Source of the DNA: Ophiobolus disseminans
Taxonomy: Eukaryota > Ascomycota > Dothideomycetes > Pleosporales > Phaeosphaeriaceae
Assembly: GCA_010093685.1 (NCBI GenBank)
Contig: MU006216.1
Coordinates: 385,065 to 449,064 of the forward strand
Reading direction: 5' to 3'
Length of the DNA stretch: 64,000 nucleotides
The notes beneath the pieces are model-generated. The model did not search any database, was not told where the DNA came from, and was given only the letters and a program-made list of their open reading frames with translations. Below, piece by piece: positions 21,617-34,011 of this stretch (position 1 is its first letter; each line of letters starts with the position of its first letter). The translations under genes were made by a program, and so were the position numbers.

Positions 21617-23215
21617 GGCTGGTGAGCGCGTTGCAGCGGACTAACAATGATCCCCGAGCTGTGCACGGTCTTTGAAGTGATGATCACGTGATAGCGCATA
21701 CCCTGGTCGACTGCACCCAGTCGTGCGATCCGTCCTCGGAACATTGGAAGCGTCATGCAGTTCCACGTTCCAGACCTTGTTACTATCAAACAAACACACT
21801 CGCCTTTGAGCATTTATTTTCGTTCTGTGCTATGCTCGAGTACCTAGGTATGCCTCCAGCTGGACAAAGACAGGAGGCGTCTGGCACCCGCCTGCAGCAG
21901 CCGTATCTTTCTGCGCGCAACATGTGCCAAGCATTGAATGCTCAGAACATCAAGGTGAAACTGTTTGTCCTCAAGAATAGCTGACTCACAGCCTGAAAAC
22001 ACGAAACGCATCGAGTGACGTTAATAGAGTTTGCCAATAGCAACTTCTGCCACAGGCTACCGAGTAAGTCGAGCCAACGTGACTTCACGAACAAACAATG
22101 ACACGGTCTGAAATATGGCACGTCCGAAGACGGCGCTCGTCAAGTCGTGCAGCTATCATTCGTACAATCGTAACAGGACTCTGTGTTTGTCTCCAGAGTC
22201 AGGACGATGTTGCCGGCCCAACGCTCTGGCTAGCATCAATCTCAGAGCCCTGCAGACATCCATGGAGGGCTCGAGCACGGCCAGCAACACGGGAGGGACG
22301 CTTGGACGCCACCATAGCGTCCGCCCTCTGTGCATGCACGTGTGCGTGCTACGGTGGCTTGAGGTTCGCGAGGTCGAGCTACAGACATGGCCGCATGAAA
22401 CGTGGAGAGCAGAACGAGGTGCTTCACCTGGCAGCCACTGACACGCCCTCGACGCCGCTTGTGCTTTCTGAACGTTTCCGCCAGCCTCTACATCTGCACA
22501 TTGTCTGAATCGCAGTCTTGCGCGCTAATCCTCACCCCATCCCACTCGATCCAATATTGCGCTGCTGGGCACGGCGCAGGTGACGTAGCCCCTGGGAAGC
22601 CATCGTTTGCGGACTGGAACGAGCCCCGGGCGCATCCTTTCCTCTCCCGAGCTAGTGCCAGGTGCCTCACACCCCAAATGCCCACGCTGACTTCACTCTC
22701 ACACCCTCCTTCCTCTGCACTCGGTCGCTCCTCACCTTCATCGCGCTCTCTCCGTCCGCTTTTGCTACTCCTGCATCACAGCCCGCTCCGAGGGAAACTG
22801 CACTCCTTGAACCCGCACCCGATCCTTATCACCTCCCCAGTCCAGACACCCGTCGTCGACACCACCACAAACAGCGCTTCTGTCAATCACTTGCAGAGCA
22901 TCACGTTCATCAGCATCGATTTCTGAGAACATCGTCTTCACCCCGTGCAAACGGCCCCGATATCGTGAGTCTCCCTCCTCACCTTCACTTTCATCTTCCC
23001 CGCCAGCGCCCGAGCTTCTGCTGCAGCAACCACCATATATACTCCCACCACCCCGCCTCCCACTTCTCTCGACAGCCGCAGCCATGGCCAACTTTGACTT
23101 GACGACAGAGCTGTTGATGCTAACCCACATCAGATACCTCGAACAACTCTACCCAACATTAGAGGACATACCCATCGAACGCAGGTCGCCAACCATCTGC
23201 GTCACCTCACCCGAA
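21617..23215. promoter_or_regulatory. Bidirectional region between GLE1 and SSD1, with a probable 5' UTR intron
   Basis: 1.6 kb shared by two divergent RNA-metabolism genes. A likely 5' leader intron of SSD1 spans about 22965-23133 (gtgagt donor, gctaac branch, catcag acceptor). The tacctaggta palindrome lies at 21841-21850. The stretch 22640-23080 is C/T-rich. Confidence 0.45.
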
Positions 23216-26200
23216 ATGGATCAGCAGCAGGGCCAGCAGGGTCCCATGGGCCCGGCAGGCCGTCGTCTGCACATTGCGCACCGTCGGAGTCCGTCTGAGC
23301 TGACTCCTCTGATGAGTACGTAGTCCCATCTTACACCGAGAGGGCGTCCGCTGACGAAGCCCGCAGTGGAGCAGCTTGCCATTGCACAGCAGATCGAGGT
23401 CCTCCAGCAGCAGCAGCAGCAAATTGCGGCGACACACCAGCAATATGTGAACATGGGCATGATCCAGCCGCAGCAGCACCTCGGCAACTTCCAGATGCAA
23501 GGCCAGATGCCCAACGTCACGCCCAATAACTTCCAGTTCCCCCAGCCCATGGCCCAGCCGCACCTTGCCGTCCCCATGAACCCTCCTGCCCAGCCTGCCG
23601 CACACCGTCGCAACCAGTCCGCCCTCCCCAATGTCGGCATGGGCCCACCCCCAGCGCCTTCCTCCGGTGCGTCTGGCTTCGGCGACTTCGGCGCTCAACA
23701 GGGCAGAGAGAACGTCAACCCTCGTGGTCGAGGCGGCGGCGGCGCTGGTTCCGGGCACACCCGACGACACTCGTTAGCACTTGCCGACGCGAAGAAGGCA
23801 GCCGAGCTGGCGGAATCGAAGAGAAAGACTTCTGGCTTCCAGTTCCCCCTTCCCGGTGCTAGCGGAAGCACCAACCGCGATGCAAGCCCCAGCGGCAACA
23901 GCGCTTCCAACGACACCGCTGCCTCCGCACGCGGCGGCCGTGGTGGCCATGGACGCAGCCAGAGTATGGCTGTCGGCCGTGGCGGCGGAAGTGCCGGTCG
24001 CGGTGGCCCTGCTTTCTCATTCCCTGCAAGCAGCGACACGAACACGACTACCCCCGCTGCGAGTAACAGCACCACCAACAACAACACTCAGGCTGGTCAG
24101 TCAGACTTCCAGCGTCGCGGTAGCCAGGGTCATGGCCGCGCGGCGTCTCGCAACTTCGAGGGCAACTGGAGGCAACCTCAGAACAACAACCAGCAACAGC
24201 CCGCTCAGGACACGCAGACCCAGAACATGGGCAACTTCAACATGAACCAGACCGCCAATGCCGCTCCTTTCCAACCCGGTCACCGCACTCGCGGCTCCGT
24301 CAACCAGTCGGTTGGCTCTCTTGGCAATTTCCAGTATCAGGGCGGCCAGCAAGGTCAGATGATGCAAAATCCTCAAGCGCAGATGTTGCTCCAGCAGCAA
24401 ATGTTCGGCGGCCAGGGTCTTAACCCAATGCAGATTGCACATCTGCAAGCTCTCCAGGCGGCCCAGATGGGTGGCGGCATGGGAGGTCTCGGCAACAGTC
24501 AACACGCTCAGCCCCAGATGGGTGGCATGCAACAGCAGCAGCAGCGCAAAACTCTGTTCACTCCTTACCTTCCGCAGGCTACTTTACCCGCTCTACTTGG
24601 TGACGGTCAGCTTGTTGCCGGTGTACTCCGCGTCAACAAGAAGAACCGAAGCGATGCTTACGTCACCACCACTGACTTGGACGCCGACATTTTCATTTGC
24701 GGTAGCAAGGACAGGAACCGAGCATTGGAGGGCGACCTAGTCGCTGTTGAGCTTCTCGACGTTGACGAAGTGTGGGGCCAGAAGCGCGAAAAGGAAGAGA
24801 AGAAGAAGAGGAAGGACAACGCAGATCCCCGCGGCGGTAGCATTGCCGTGAACGACGCCACAACCCAACCTGAGTCCTCCAACGAAGGCGGTATCCGCCG
24901 ACGCGGCAGTCTACGCCAGCGACCTACGCAGAAGAAGAACGATGATGTCGAGGTCGAAGGCCAGAGCCTGCTGCTCATGGAAGAGGAGGAGATCAACGAT
25001 GAGCAGAAGCCATTGTATGCCGGCCACATTGTTGCTGTCATTGAGCGTGTTGCTGGTCAGATGTTCTCTGGGTATGTCCTTTTCATGTGTGTGCTCAAGA
25101 AACAATACTGATTTCTCCACAGTTCCCTTGGACTTCTCCGCCCTAGCAGCCAGGCTACGAAAGAGAAGCAAGAGGCTGAGCGTCAGGCTCGTGAAGGTAA
25201 CTCGGGTCGTCAGCAACCGGAGCGCCAGGACAAGCCCAAGATTGTCTGGTTCAAGCCAACCGATAAGCGCGTGCCTTTGATCGCCATTCCTACTGAGCAA
25301 GCGCCCCGGGACTTCGTCGAGAAGCACCAGGACTACGCTGATCGCATCTTTGTTGCGTGCATCAAGCGATGGCCTATTACATCCCTGCATCCTTTTGGAA
25401 CCCTTGTTGAACAGCTGGGAGTCATGGGTGAACTTAAGGTGGAAACCGACGCACTCCTACGCGACAACAACTTCGGTCCCGACGACTTCTCTGATGCGGT
25501 CATCAAGAATGTCGGCTTTGAAGATTGGTCCGTCACCAACGATGGTGAGGCTGCGCTTGAGAGTCGTCGCGACTTCCGGGAGGAGGAGACGTTCACCATC
25601 GATCCCAATGGCAGCAAGGAGCTCGATGATGCCATTCATTTCAAGTACCTCGACGACGGCCGTGTCGAGATCGGTATTCACGTTGCCGACGTTGCGCACT
25701 TCATCAAGGCCAACTCTCTTGTCGATCGCGAAGCCAAGAAGCGTGGAACTGCAGTTTATCTCATGAACCGCACTGTCAACATGCTTCCTCCTCGCCTGTC
25801 CAATGACATCTGCTGTCTCAACCCTGGAGAGGAGCGATACACTGTTAGTGTCGTTTTCAAGGTCGATCCCAAGTCTGGCAAGGTCTTTGATGACGAGACC
25901 TGGGTCGGCAAGGCTGTGATCAAGAGCGCTGGAAAGCTGACGTACGACGAGGTCGATTCTGTTATTGGCGGAAGCGACGCTGAAGTCACGGCGGCCCGTG
26001 CTAAGGACATCAAGACGCTGCATCACATCGCCCAGAAACTCCGCCAAGTACGCTTCGGTGGTCGTACAGCCGAAGCTCCTCCTTTGCGTCTTCTGTATCA
26101 GCTCGATGATGAGAATGTTCCAGTCGAGCAAAACATATTCGACTCTTCCCCAGCCCATGAGTGCATCGAGGAATTGAGCCACCTCGCCAACGCTCACGTC

Positions 26201-27479
26201 GCAAAGAAACTTGCAACCGCCCTGCCAGAGAAAGCTCTTCTTCGTCGTCAGCAGTTCCCCAACCCCCGTCGCCTGACGACCATCGCTGATCGCATGGGCG
26301 CCATCGGCTACCAGATCGACACCGAGAGCAGCGGCACACTCCAGAACAGCTTGTTCCAAGTCGAAGACGACGATATCCGTAAGGGTATGGAGACGCTGGT
26401 TATCAAGTCCATGCCCCGTGCGAAGTACTTTGTTGCCGGTAGGCTGCCTGAAGACCAGTACCCTCATTACGCTCTCAACCTTCCGCTTTACACCCACTTC
26501 ACCAACCCATCTCGTCGCTACGCGGACATCATTGTCCATCGCCAGCTGGAAGCAGCTTTGTCCGATGGCGCGATCGAGTTCACCGAAGACATCGAGGCGC
26601 TTGCTAAGACTGCTGAGATGTGCAACACCAAGAAGGACTCCGCGCATGCCGCACAGGAGCAGAGCGTTCACATCGAAGCCTGCCGCAAGATGGACAAGGT
26701 TGCCAAGGACATGGGAGGCGAGCTGATTAGTGAAGGTATCGTTCTCTGCGTCTACGAATCCGCTTTCGATGTTCTTATTCCCGAGTGGGGCTTCGAGAAG
26801 CGTGTCCATTGCGACCAGCTTCCTCTCAAGAAGGCCGAGTTCGACAAGAACAAGCGTCTGCTTGAGCTCTACTGGGAGAAGGGCGTGCCATCCTCTGCCT
26901 ATGTCCCCGAGGACGAGAGGCCTAAGCATGGCTCAATCCGTGCCACCAACGCTGCAGCTGCAGCCCGAAATGCTGAGGCGGCTAAGCAGCGTGCGAAAGA
27001 GCAGGAAGAGGCCCAGCGCCGCCAAATGGACACCGGAACGATCTCGACCAACGAGGTTGATGCGTTGTTCGATGACGATGACACTGATGACGACTCCAAC
27101 AATCTCAACTCAACCATGGCCGGTGTGTCGCTCAACCCTGACCGACCGACTCAGAGCATGCCTCCGTCGCCTACACGCCGCGAGCTTGCAGGCCAGGGTC
27201 CTCATCGCGTCAACTCTGACTCGAAGCTTGCACAGAGTGCCAGTGAGGCTCCCGAGACCAAGCTGACCAACAAGGAGAAATACCTTAGCTGGTTTGCTCT
27301 GCGCGAGGAGAACGGCGACTACATCCAGGATGTGAGGGAGATGACTCGCGTTCCAGTCATCCTTAAGACGGATCTGACCAAGAGCCCTCCGTAAGTTGAC
27401 TTTTTTTTGATGATCTATCGCATGCTAACGTTGCCGCAGTTGCTTGACCATCCGATCCCTCAACCCCTACGCTCTGTAA
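23216..27479 (+). CDS. SSD1: SSD1-family RNA-binding protein (RNase II-like pseudonuclease)
   Basis: Four exons: 23216-23315, 23367-25071, 25123-27390 and 27440-27479; all phases agree, giving 1370 residues. The start MDQQQGQQ is followed by the conserved RRLHIAHRRSPSELTPLM; an upstream in-frame ATG at 23084 lies across a probable leader intron. Residues 1 to about 430 are low-complexity and prion-like (Q, N, RGG) and hold HTRRHS at 164-169, a match to the NDR/Cbk1 kinase consensus HxRRxS. Two cold-shock-like domains and an RNB domain follow. The RNB signature reads DPNGSKELDDA at 762-772, with Glu768 where active RNase II/Rrp44 enzymes have Asp, in line with Ssd1 being a non-catalytic RNA binder. 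It ends NPYAL. Ssd1 represses and localises cell-wall mRNAs under the Cbk1 pathway. Confidence 0.95.
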
Positions 27480-29046
27480 GGGGCCTCCCACATCGGGTGT
27501 CATTTGTGCTGGACATCTCTGTATGGTTTGACTTGATGGATGGCGACATGATGGAGCAGCTTTGCGCTATCGAAAGAATTTGTGTGGAGACGAGATTGCA
27601 TAACGCGGATATATTATAGGACAGATCGGAAAGAGAAGTTTGCGTATTGTTGCGCAATATCAGCAACAAGGATAGTAAATGAAGGAGAAGTCGGTAATAC
27701 TTCGATGTGTTATCGACTGCAAAAGCGCGGTCAGATGGTCCATATTGCTGCAATTCATGTTTTTAGCTTGCGGATCCTACTTCTTTGCATTCATGCTGCT
27801 CCACAAATCTCGTTTGCAGTCTTGGTATACTCCGGGTGAGACCTGCAGTACCGCTCCGGGAAATGTGAGCATGGAGCCATTGGTCGTGAAGATGTAAAAC
27901 ATGCGCAGAGGTCTTCGAGATCCGGCCATTGTTTACCCGCCTGACCGAAGACTGGTAGCTGGCTAGTTTCCGCACGGCAAGTTGATGTAGATTTGTCTTT
28001 ATGCGAGCGGATCTGCGACTTCCACAACGTACTATCCTTGCCTCATCCCTGGCCAAGACGTTTGTGCCTGCATGTGTTTCTTGCAGCGAGTACGGGCCTC
28101 AGGCCGAAATGGCAGTGGTTCCAGACGTGGCTTGGCAGCGTGGAGGTGTTTTGGATGCCTCAGCCATTCCTTGCCTCGTCAATCTTCCGGCCTTGCACCA
28201 ACAATAGCACGCTCGGCGCAGCTCCGTGAAGCGCTTGCACGGCTTCTTTCTAATGTGGCTCATCACAAAGACTGCCTCATGTAGACTGTCAAAGTCTTAG
28301 TGTTGAAACGTTTCAATGGCTTTTCCGATGCTGGAAACGCACCCGACCAACACCTGCCTGCTTCACGCGGACATTCGTGAGCCACGCAATGTACCGTACG
28401 GAAAGGCTCGGTACCGCTATTAGCAGCCATGCGCTATCGCGTGGGATCAGAATCATTCATCGGCGGCTCTGTTGTCTCCGTGTGGCCAGGCGGCCAATGC
28501 TGCCACTCGCACGGTTTCATGGTTGTCGTCTCGCGTCGCATGTCCCCAGACCTGCAACATCGCACGCTCCCAACGCCAGCCCCATTCCAACGTCCCGGCC
28601 TGGTTCAGCGGCTGCTACACCGTGCACATGCATTTGCTCGATGATCACTGGGTCGACGGGGCAAGTCCCAAAGCTTGAGCGGTCACGCATTGGGCAAGAG
28701 AACCAGTGCGTGGGCGGGATCAGTCAGTCCGCCCAACATGCCACGAGCTCTGCATCCGTCCTCCGAATTTAATACGGCGTCTCAGATGCTGTGCCTAGAG
28801 TCGCAGTACTTTCTATAAGGTCCATTGGCCGCCCACTCTGTTTACATTACTGTTTTCTGTGTACCACCAGCAAGCATCTCTCTTCTGTACCTAATACTTT
28901 CGTCAACCACACTCTTTACGGTTCATTTCTACACACTGTCCCTGGTTGGACCTTCGAGAAACATTTAATAATCGAATTCAAAGCTAGTCTTTGCTGGAAG
29001 TCCATCATTACGATTTTACCAACACAACAATTTAATCACCACCAAA
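27480..29046. other. Intergenic, no supported gene
   Basis: About 1.6 kb with the SSD1 3' UTR and the promoter of the ferritin-like gene. Short frames on both strands lack coding character. Confidence 0.55.
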
Positions 29047-30113
29047 ATGCCTAGCATCTCGACAATCCTCAAGGGCATTGTTGCCCTGGCGCCGCTCGCG
29101 GCTGCCGCACCGGCTCACCTTGATGCCCGAACCAACCATCTGTCTGAGGCATCTGCAGTTGTATCTGCTGCAACCCCGTCTGCGACACCAGCCGCAGCCG
29201 CGGCCGAAGCCCCAGCAGGAATGCTGAGCGATGTTGACATTCTGAACTTGTAAGTTCTCCGATGAGAGCGAACCGTTAAGCATCATCTGACAATAGTAGT
29301 GCCCTGACTGCCGAGCATCTCGAGTCGGAGTTCTACAAGCAGGGCTTTGCCAAGTTCGCCATGAGCGACTTCATGGCATTGGGCCTGAGTGAGGCTCAAG
29401 TCAAATCCCTGATGGGAGTTGGCGAGACCGAGGCCACTCATGTCACGACCCTCATCTCTGCCATTGCCGGAGCCGGCGCGAAGCCCGTGGAGCCCTGTGA
29501 ATACAACTTCGAGGCTGCTCTTACGAGCGCTGACTCCATGGTCAAGACTGCCCGTGTCCTCGAGGCTGTCGGTGTCTCTGCCTATCTCGGAGCCGCGCCC
29601 CTTATCAACTCCTCTGATGTTCTTGCCGCAGCCGGTTCCATCCTCACTGTTGAGGCTCGTCACCAGGCTTTCATCCGTGTCGCCTCCGGTGCTGAGCCCG
29701 TCCCTGCTGCTTTCGACACCGCTCTCCAGCCCCGTGCCGTCTTCACCCTGGCTGCTCAATTCATCAAATCCTGCCCCGAAGGTTCCAACCTCGCCATTCA
29801 GCCCTTCCCTGCTATTGCGCTCCAGAACCCCGAGCAGGCCACCGTTGGCCAGAACCTCAAGCTTGCCGACCCCGCTCAGCCAGCAGGTGCTTCGTTCTGC
29901 GCCTTTGTTGCTCCGTAAGTTCCTTGTCCTCATACTTGCACGAGCGCATTACTAACAGACTTCAGTGGTGGCAACCAGTTCTCTCCCATCACCGATGGCA
30001 ACTGCATGGTCCCCCAGAACCTCCAGGGTGAGGTCTACATGATGATCACCAAGTCGCAAGCCGTTACCGACTCTGAAGTCCTTGCCGGACCCTCTGTCAT
30101 CCAACCCTCATAG
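29047..30113 (+). CDS. Secreted ferritin-like (Rds1-type) protein
   Basis: Exons 29047-29249, 29300-29914 and 29966-30113 give 321 residues. A signal peptide (MPSISTILKGIVALAPLAAA) and an Ala/Pro/Thr-rich spacer precede a ferritin-like four-helix domain. Its start reads DILNFALTAEHLESEFYKQG after splicing, followed by ETEATHVTTLISAIAG and later VEARHQAFIRVASG. The Glu and ExxH positions correspond to the carboxylate/His metal ligands of this family. The C-terminus (GNQFSPITDGNCMVPQNLQG) is typical of stress-responsive Rds1-like fungal proteins. The first intron ends in a tandem acceptor (tagtag); using the second AG gives the family-like ILNFALT, the first would insert one Ser. The function of these secreted proteins is poorly known; stress or starvation induction is known for S. 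pombe rds1. Confidence 0.85.
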
Positions 30114-31222
30114 AGACTTCATGAGCGCGAAAACCAACGAGGCCAGCACCATACAATGTCTTTCCTAATATTACTTTCCGAGGCATAGAGGCATGACCAC
30201 AAAAGGGCTGCAGCGAGACAGTGTCGGAGCATAGAAGCACAAGGCGGTACGTGTTGTGCAGAATGAAAATTATTTTTCTTTTGCAGTTGTTGATAAATAC
30301 AAGCGTTGATGTCAAGATTCTTTTTCTTTTCTTATTATTTTCCCTTATTTCGTACACAGAGAGAGCGAGCGCGTTGGCGGGCCACAGATACCCCTGCATG
30401 AGGGCCCTAGTTGGAGATTCTGGAATCGTCCAGGCAGGCAGTAATCGTAGACAGGTATAGCATGGAATGAATATCACATTGTGATTTCAACCGTCGCGCA
30501 GAGTATGACATGGGTGAAGTGATGCATCAGCGTGATGGTAGACCGTGAGTTGATGCGGCAATGTGACTGTCGAACGAGAAGCGTTTCAGCACGTCTCGCA
30601 TTTTGTCGCCACGTCGGGTAAGCGTGGGACTAACCTGAAATGCTTCACATCTGCGGGCGCGCCAAACTTTGTTGATGGGCATCATGGTGTAGCAGCATAT
30701 CAATTGCATTCGTGGTACGAGCACAACATCATCAAGAGCTGAAGTAATCATCCACAGTGTGATCAACTCCACAACGACGAGTACGATGTCGGACCGACAA
30801 CTTCAGAAGGTGCGGCGGCCCGCTCTCCCAGCCGAAGATCAGCCGCCGCCAAACCCCAGCTTTTCGCGTCGACGTCACTGATTGGCGCGAATAACGAAAG
30901 TGTGGAGATCTTTACGAACCATTTGCTTGGAAGGCGTTATGACTGCATCGTCACCATAAAGAAGTGGGATCTCGCACTTTTGGCGCTCTTTGAGCTGCAC
31001 CTGATGCGCGTGAGTCAAAGTCGGGTCAAGAGCTTGGAGTATAAAGGGTATTGGGAGCGGCGACATTCAGGACAAGCTTGCTAAGAAGGAGCGACCAAAA
31101 CGCACTTGGACTTCAACAATTTCAGTCCTCCGCTCCTTGGACTCCAACACTAAACTTCGCCCTGTCATCACCTGAAGATATCCTTGAATCATCCCTGGTT
31201 GTCCCAACCTACTACCACTACA
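30114..31222. other. Intergenic, no supported gene
   Basis: About 1.1 kb: 3' UTR of the ferritin-like gene and promoter of the next MFS gene. A T-rich tract at 30265-30355 is the only notable composition feature. Confidence 0.5.
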
Positions 31223-32893
31223 ATGGCCCTCCACAATAACAATACGAGCTCGTCGACCTGCGTCATGTCTCCTCCTGTTGAACTCCAATCCATCTCCTCA
31301 CCGCTACCCAAACCCCAAGACGCCAAAGTCGCTGGGTCACATACCAGCCTCCGCCTCTCCGACACGAAACGCATTCGAGATAATGACAGTCCAACCGATC
31401 TCCCCTCACCAACGACACATTCTGCAACCCCAGCGGAACGATGGAACCATCCGCGCTCGAATCTGTTCAAGACGATGGCTGCATTCTGGAGCTTCGTAGT
31501 TATGGGAAGTAACGATGCAGCGTACGGAGCGTTGATTCCATATGTAAGTATTGCGTGACTTTTCAGCCCTTGAGAGACTGCTGTCAGGATGCAGTGCTAA
31601 TAAAATGTAGCTACAAACATACTACAACCTCACATTTGTAGTCATCTCACTAGTATTCCTATCTCCGCTCGTCGGCTACACAGCAAGTGCACTGCTCAAC
31701 AACTCGATCCATTTGAAATTCGGCCAGCGAGGCGTCGCGATGATAGCGCCGACGTGTCACTTGATCGCGTACATAGTGATAGCAGTGCATCCGCCGTATC
31801 CAGTGCTTGTTGTCATTTTCATGCTTGCTGGGTTCGGCAATGGGCTCGCTGATGCCGCATGGTAAGTGCCACTGAAAGATGACTTGGGTATGGCAAGTAC
31901 TGATTCAAGACGTTAGGAACGCATGGATCGGCAATATGGCGAATCCAAACGAAGTGCTGGGATTCCTGCACGCTTTCTACGGCCTCGGCGCTGTTCTGGC
32001 ACCGCTGATAGCGACTACTATGATCACGAAGGGGTCGAGGTTGCCGTGGTATTATTTCTATTATGTCATGGTACGGTTTACATTCTTGTCCCCATAGAAC
32101 CCCAGAACTGATAAATTTCCAGATCGCAATGGCAGTCATCGAACTCGCAACATCTACAACGGCCTTTTGGTACGCAACCGGCGCCGTCTTCCGCGCCAAA
32201 AACCCTCATGAAGGCGGCACGAAAGACAATAGCATGAAGGAGGCTTTAATCCGATTACCTCACGCTCGTGTCACTTGGCTCTGCGCCATCTTCTTGCTGG
32301 GCTATGTCGGTATCGAAGTCGCGCTCGGGGGCTGGATCGTCAAGTTCATGCTGGAAGTAAGAGATGGGGAAGAATTTGCGAGTGGCATGACTGCGACTGG
32401 GTTCTGGATGGGTATTACGGTCGGACGTATTGTGCTTGGCTTTGTGACTCCGAGACTGGGCGAGAAATTGGCTATTGCTGTGAGTCTCGATCTTTTGCGA
32501 TCTCTCATGAAGCCTCCATTCGGAAATATGGGATGCTGACAACTCAACTAGATCTACCTTCCTCTCACTATGGCACTCGAGCTCATCTTCTGGCTCGTAC
32601 CGCAGTTTTATGTCTCAGCTGTCGCCGTATCGTTACAGGGCTTCTTCCTCGGCCCACTGTTCCCTGCTGCCATTGTCGCTGCAACGAAACTGCTTCCACG
32701 TCACCTCCATGTCAGCGCCATTGGGTTCGCGGCAGCCTTTGGTGGGTCTGGGGCTGCAATCTTTCCATTCGCAGTCGGTGCTATTGCGCAGGCCAAGGGT
32801 GTGCAGGTGCTGCAGCCGGTCATCTTGGCACTATTGGGTGTTATCCTGGGGCTGTGGTTGTGTCTGCCGAGGATACATAAGAAGAACGAGTAG
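31223..32893 (+). CDS. MFS transporter, Bsc6/fucose-permease-like
   Basis: Five exons: 31223-31543, 31611-31861, 31917-32070, 32123-32479 and 32552-32893, all with consistent phases; 474 residues. The start acaATGG at 31223 is preferred over an in-frame ATG at 31184. The cytosolic N-terminus of about 85 residues is followed by TM1 (FWSFVVMGSNDAAYGALIPY), a run of about 12 TM helices and a basic end (PRIHKKNE). Features typical of this MFS branch are GSNDAAYG, AGFGNGLADAAWNAWIG, FLHAFYGLGAVLAPLIAT and the second-half GFWMGITVGRIVLGFVTPRL. Relatives are annotated as Bsc6-like or sugar/fucose-permease-like, with unproven substrates. It neighbours redox-type enzymes, but no pathway is evident. 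Confidence 0.88.
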
Positions 32894-33140
32894 GATTGTG
32901 GGACGAGAAGAGGTTGAGGGTGGGACCAACGAAATTTGAAGCTCATGTTAACAGGCAGCTCAAAAGGCAGAATGAAACATTTGTTCATGGTCCTAGCATC
33001 TTGGATCCCATGATTACAAAGCGATTGTCAACCACAGGCCTTTGATCATTCTCGGCGTGCTCAAAATAACCCTCTTCTGCGCTCCATCCCACAAACTCGC
33101 TATCCCTGAACAGGCACCGTCGAACCGGAATCCACCCTCA

Positions 33141-33803
33141 CTACCTCCCCCACCGGCCGGGCCTGAACAGGAAACTTATCGCCGACCCCGAGGCCTTCTT
33201 CGTGCCGTTAGTCCACACCGCCCACTCGTTCACCACCGGAACACACTCACCACACAACCCACCAGCCCTCGCCAACACCTTCTGCCACACATCCTCAACA
33301 GCATCGGCCAGGTACTCGTGCTCCTCGCTTTTCTCAAGTACCCGCCACTCAGCCGCCGAGCCAGCGACTAGCATCGCGGTACAGACAACAGAGTCGCAGA
33401 AACCGGTCGGAGTAGCGAAACACGTCTTGTTGACGCGCGTGGTGATGACTTTGAAGTTTTTGGACTCGGTGAATATGATGGGTGCTTCGTCTTAGCGTTG
33501 GTTAGCACTTGCACCAAATTCTTTTTTGGAAGATGAGATACTATGCTCACCAATGATCAAGCCCTTGACCATCTGCACGAACTGCAACTGGTGCACCTTG
33601 CCCATTCCGCTCGCACGCTCCGAGTTGAACGCCGTGCTGTGCTTGACCACGACATTGGAGACGAGCGGCTGCGCTGCCGTTTGTGTTTCTGGCGCGTCTT
33701 CGTCGAAGAGTTGTGTATTGGTGCGGGCGGAGTCGGTGGGCGTGGGGTGCGGTGAAGTGGCGCTTACGGAGAGGGCGTTGAGCTTGGCCATGAATTTCTG
33801 CAT
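33141..33803 (-). CDS. Conserved-looking protein of unknown function
   Basis: Two exons on the minus strand, 33803-33551 and 33490-33141, separated by a 60-nt intron (gtgagc donor, gctaac branch, gctaag acceptor); 200 residues. The start is MQKFMAKLNALSVSA. A Thr/Pro-rich stretch with disorder (residues 15-50) precedes a compact half with several Cys (TCFATPTGFCDSVVCTAM, ARAGGLCGECVPVVNEWAVW) and an acidic helix (LEKSEEHEYLADAVEDVW). It ends in FRPGRWGR. No signal peptide or TM. The clean splice junction and even hydrophobic pattern argue for a real gene. I cannot assign a family. Confidence 0.65.
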
Positions 33804-34011
33804 TGTGAATGTGGTGCGTTGGAGTGTGAGGTTCAGTTGTTAGGGTGCGTGCGAAAGATGGTAATAGCGGAAGAAAAGGGTTTGGTAGAGGGAAGGTTCG
33901 ATCTGGCTCGGACGCTTTGACCTACACGGTGAAGTGAAGGCAAGAACGACATTTTCCCATGCCCACAGTTCTCTACTTAACAGAACCGCAGCAACACCAT
34001 ATTTCCTCGCT

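Noticed and set aside
25457..26929. Minus-strand ORF of 490 codons
   Set aside because: Antisense shadow of the SSD1 RNB domain exon.
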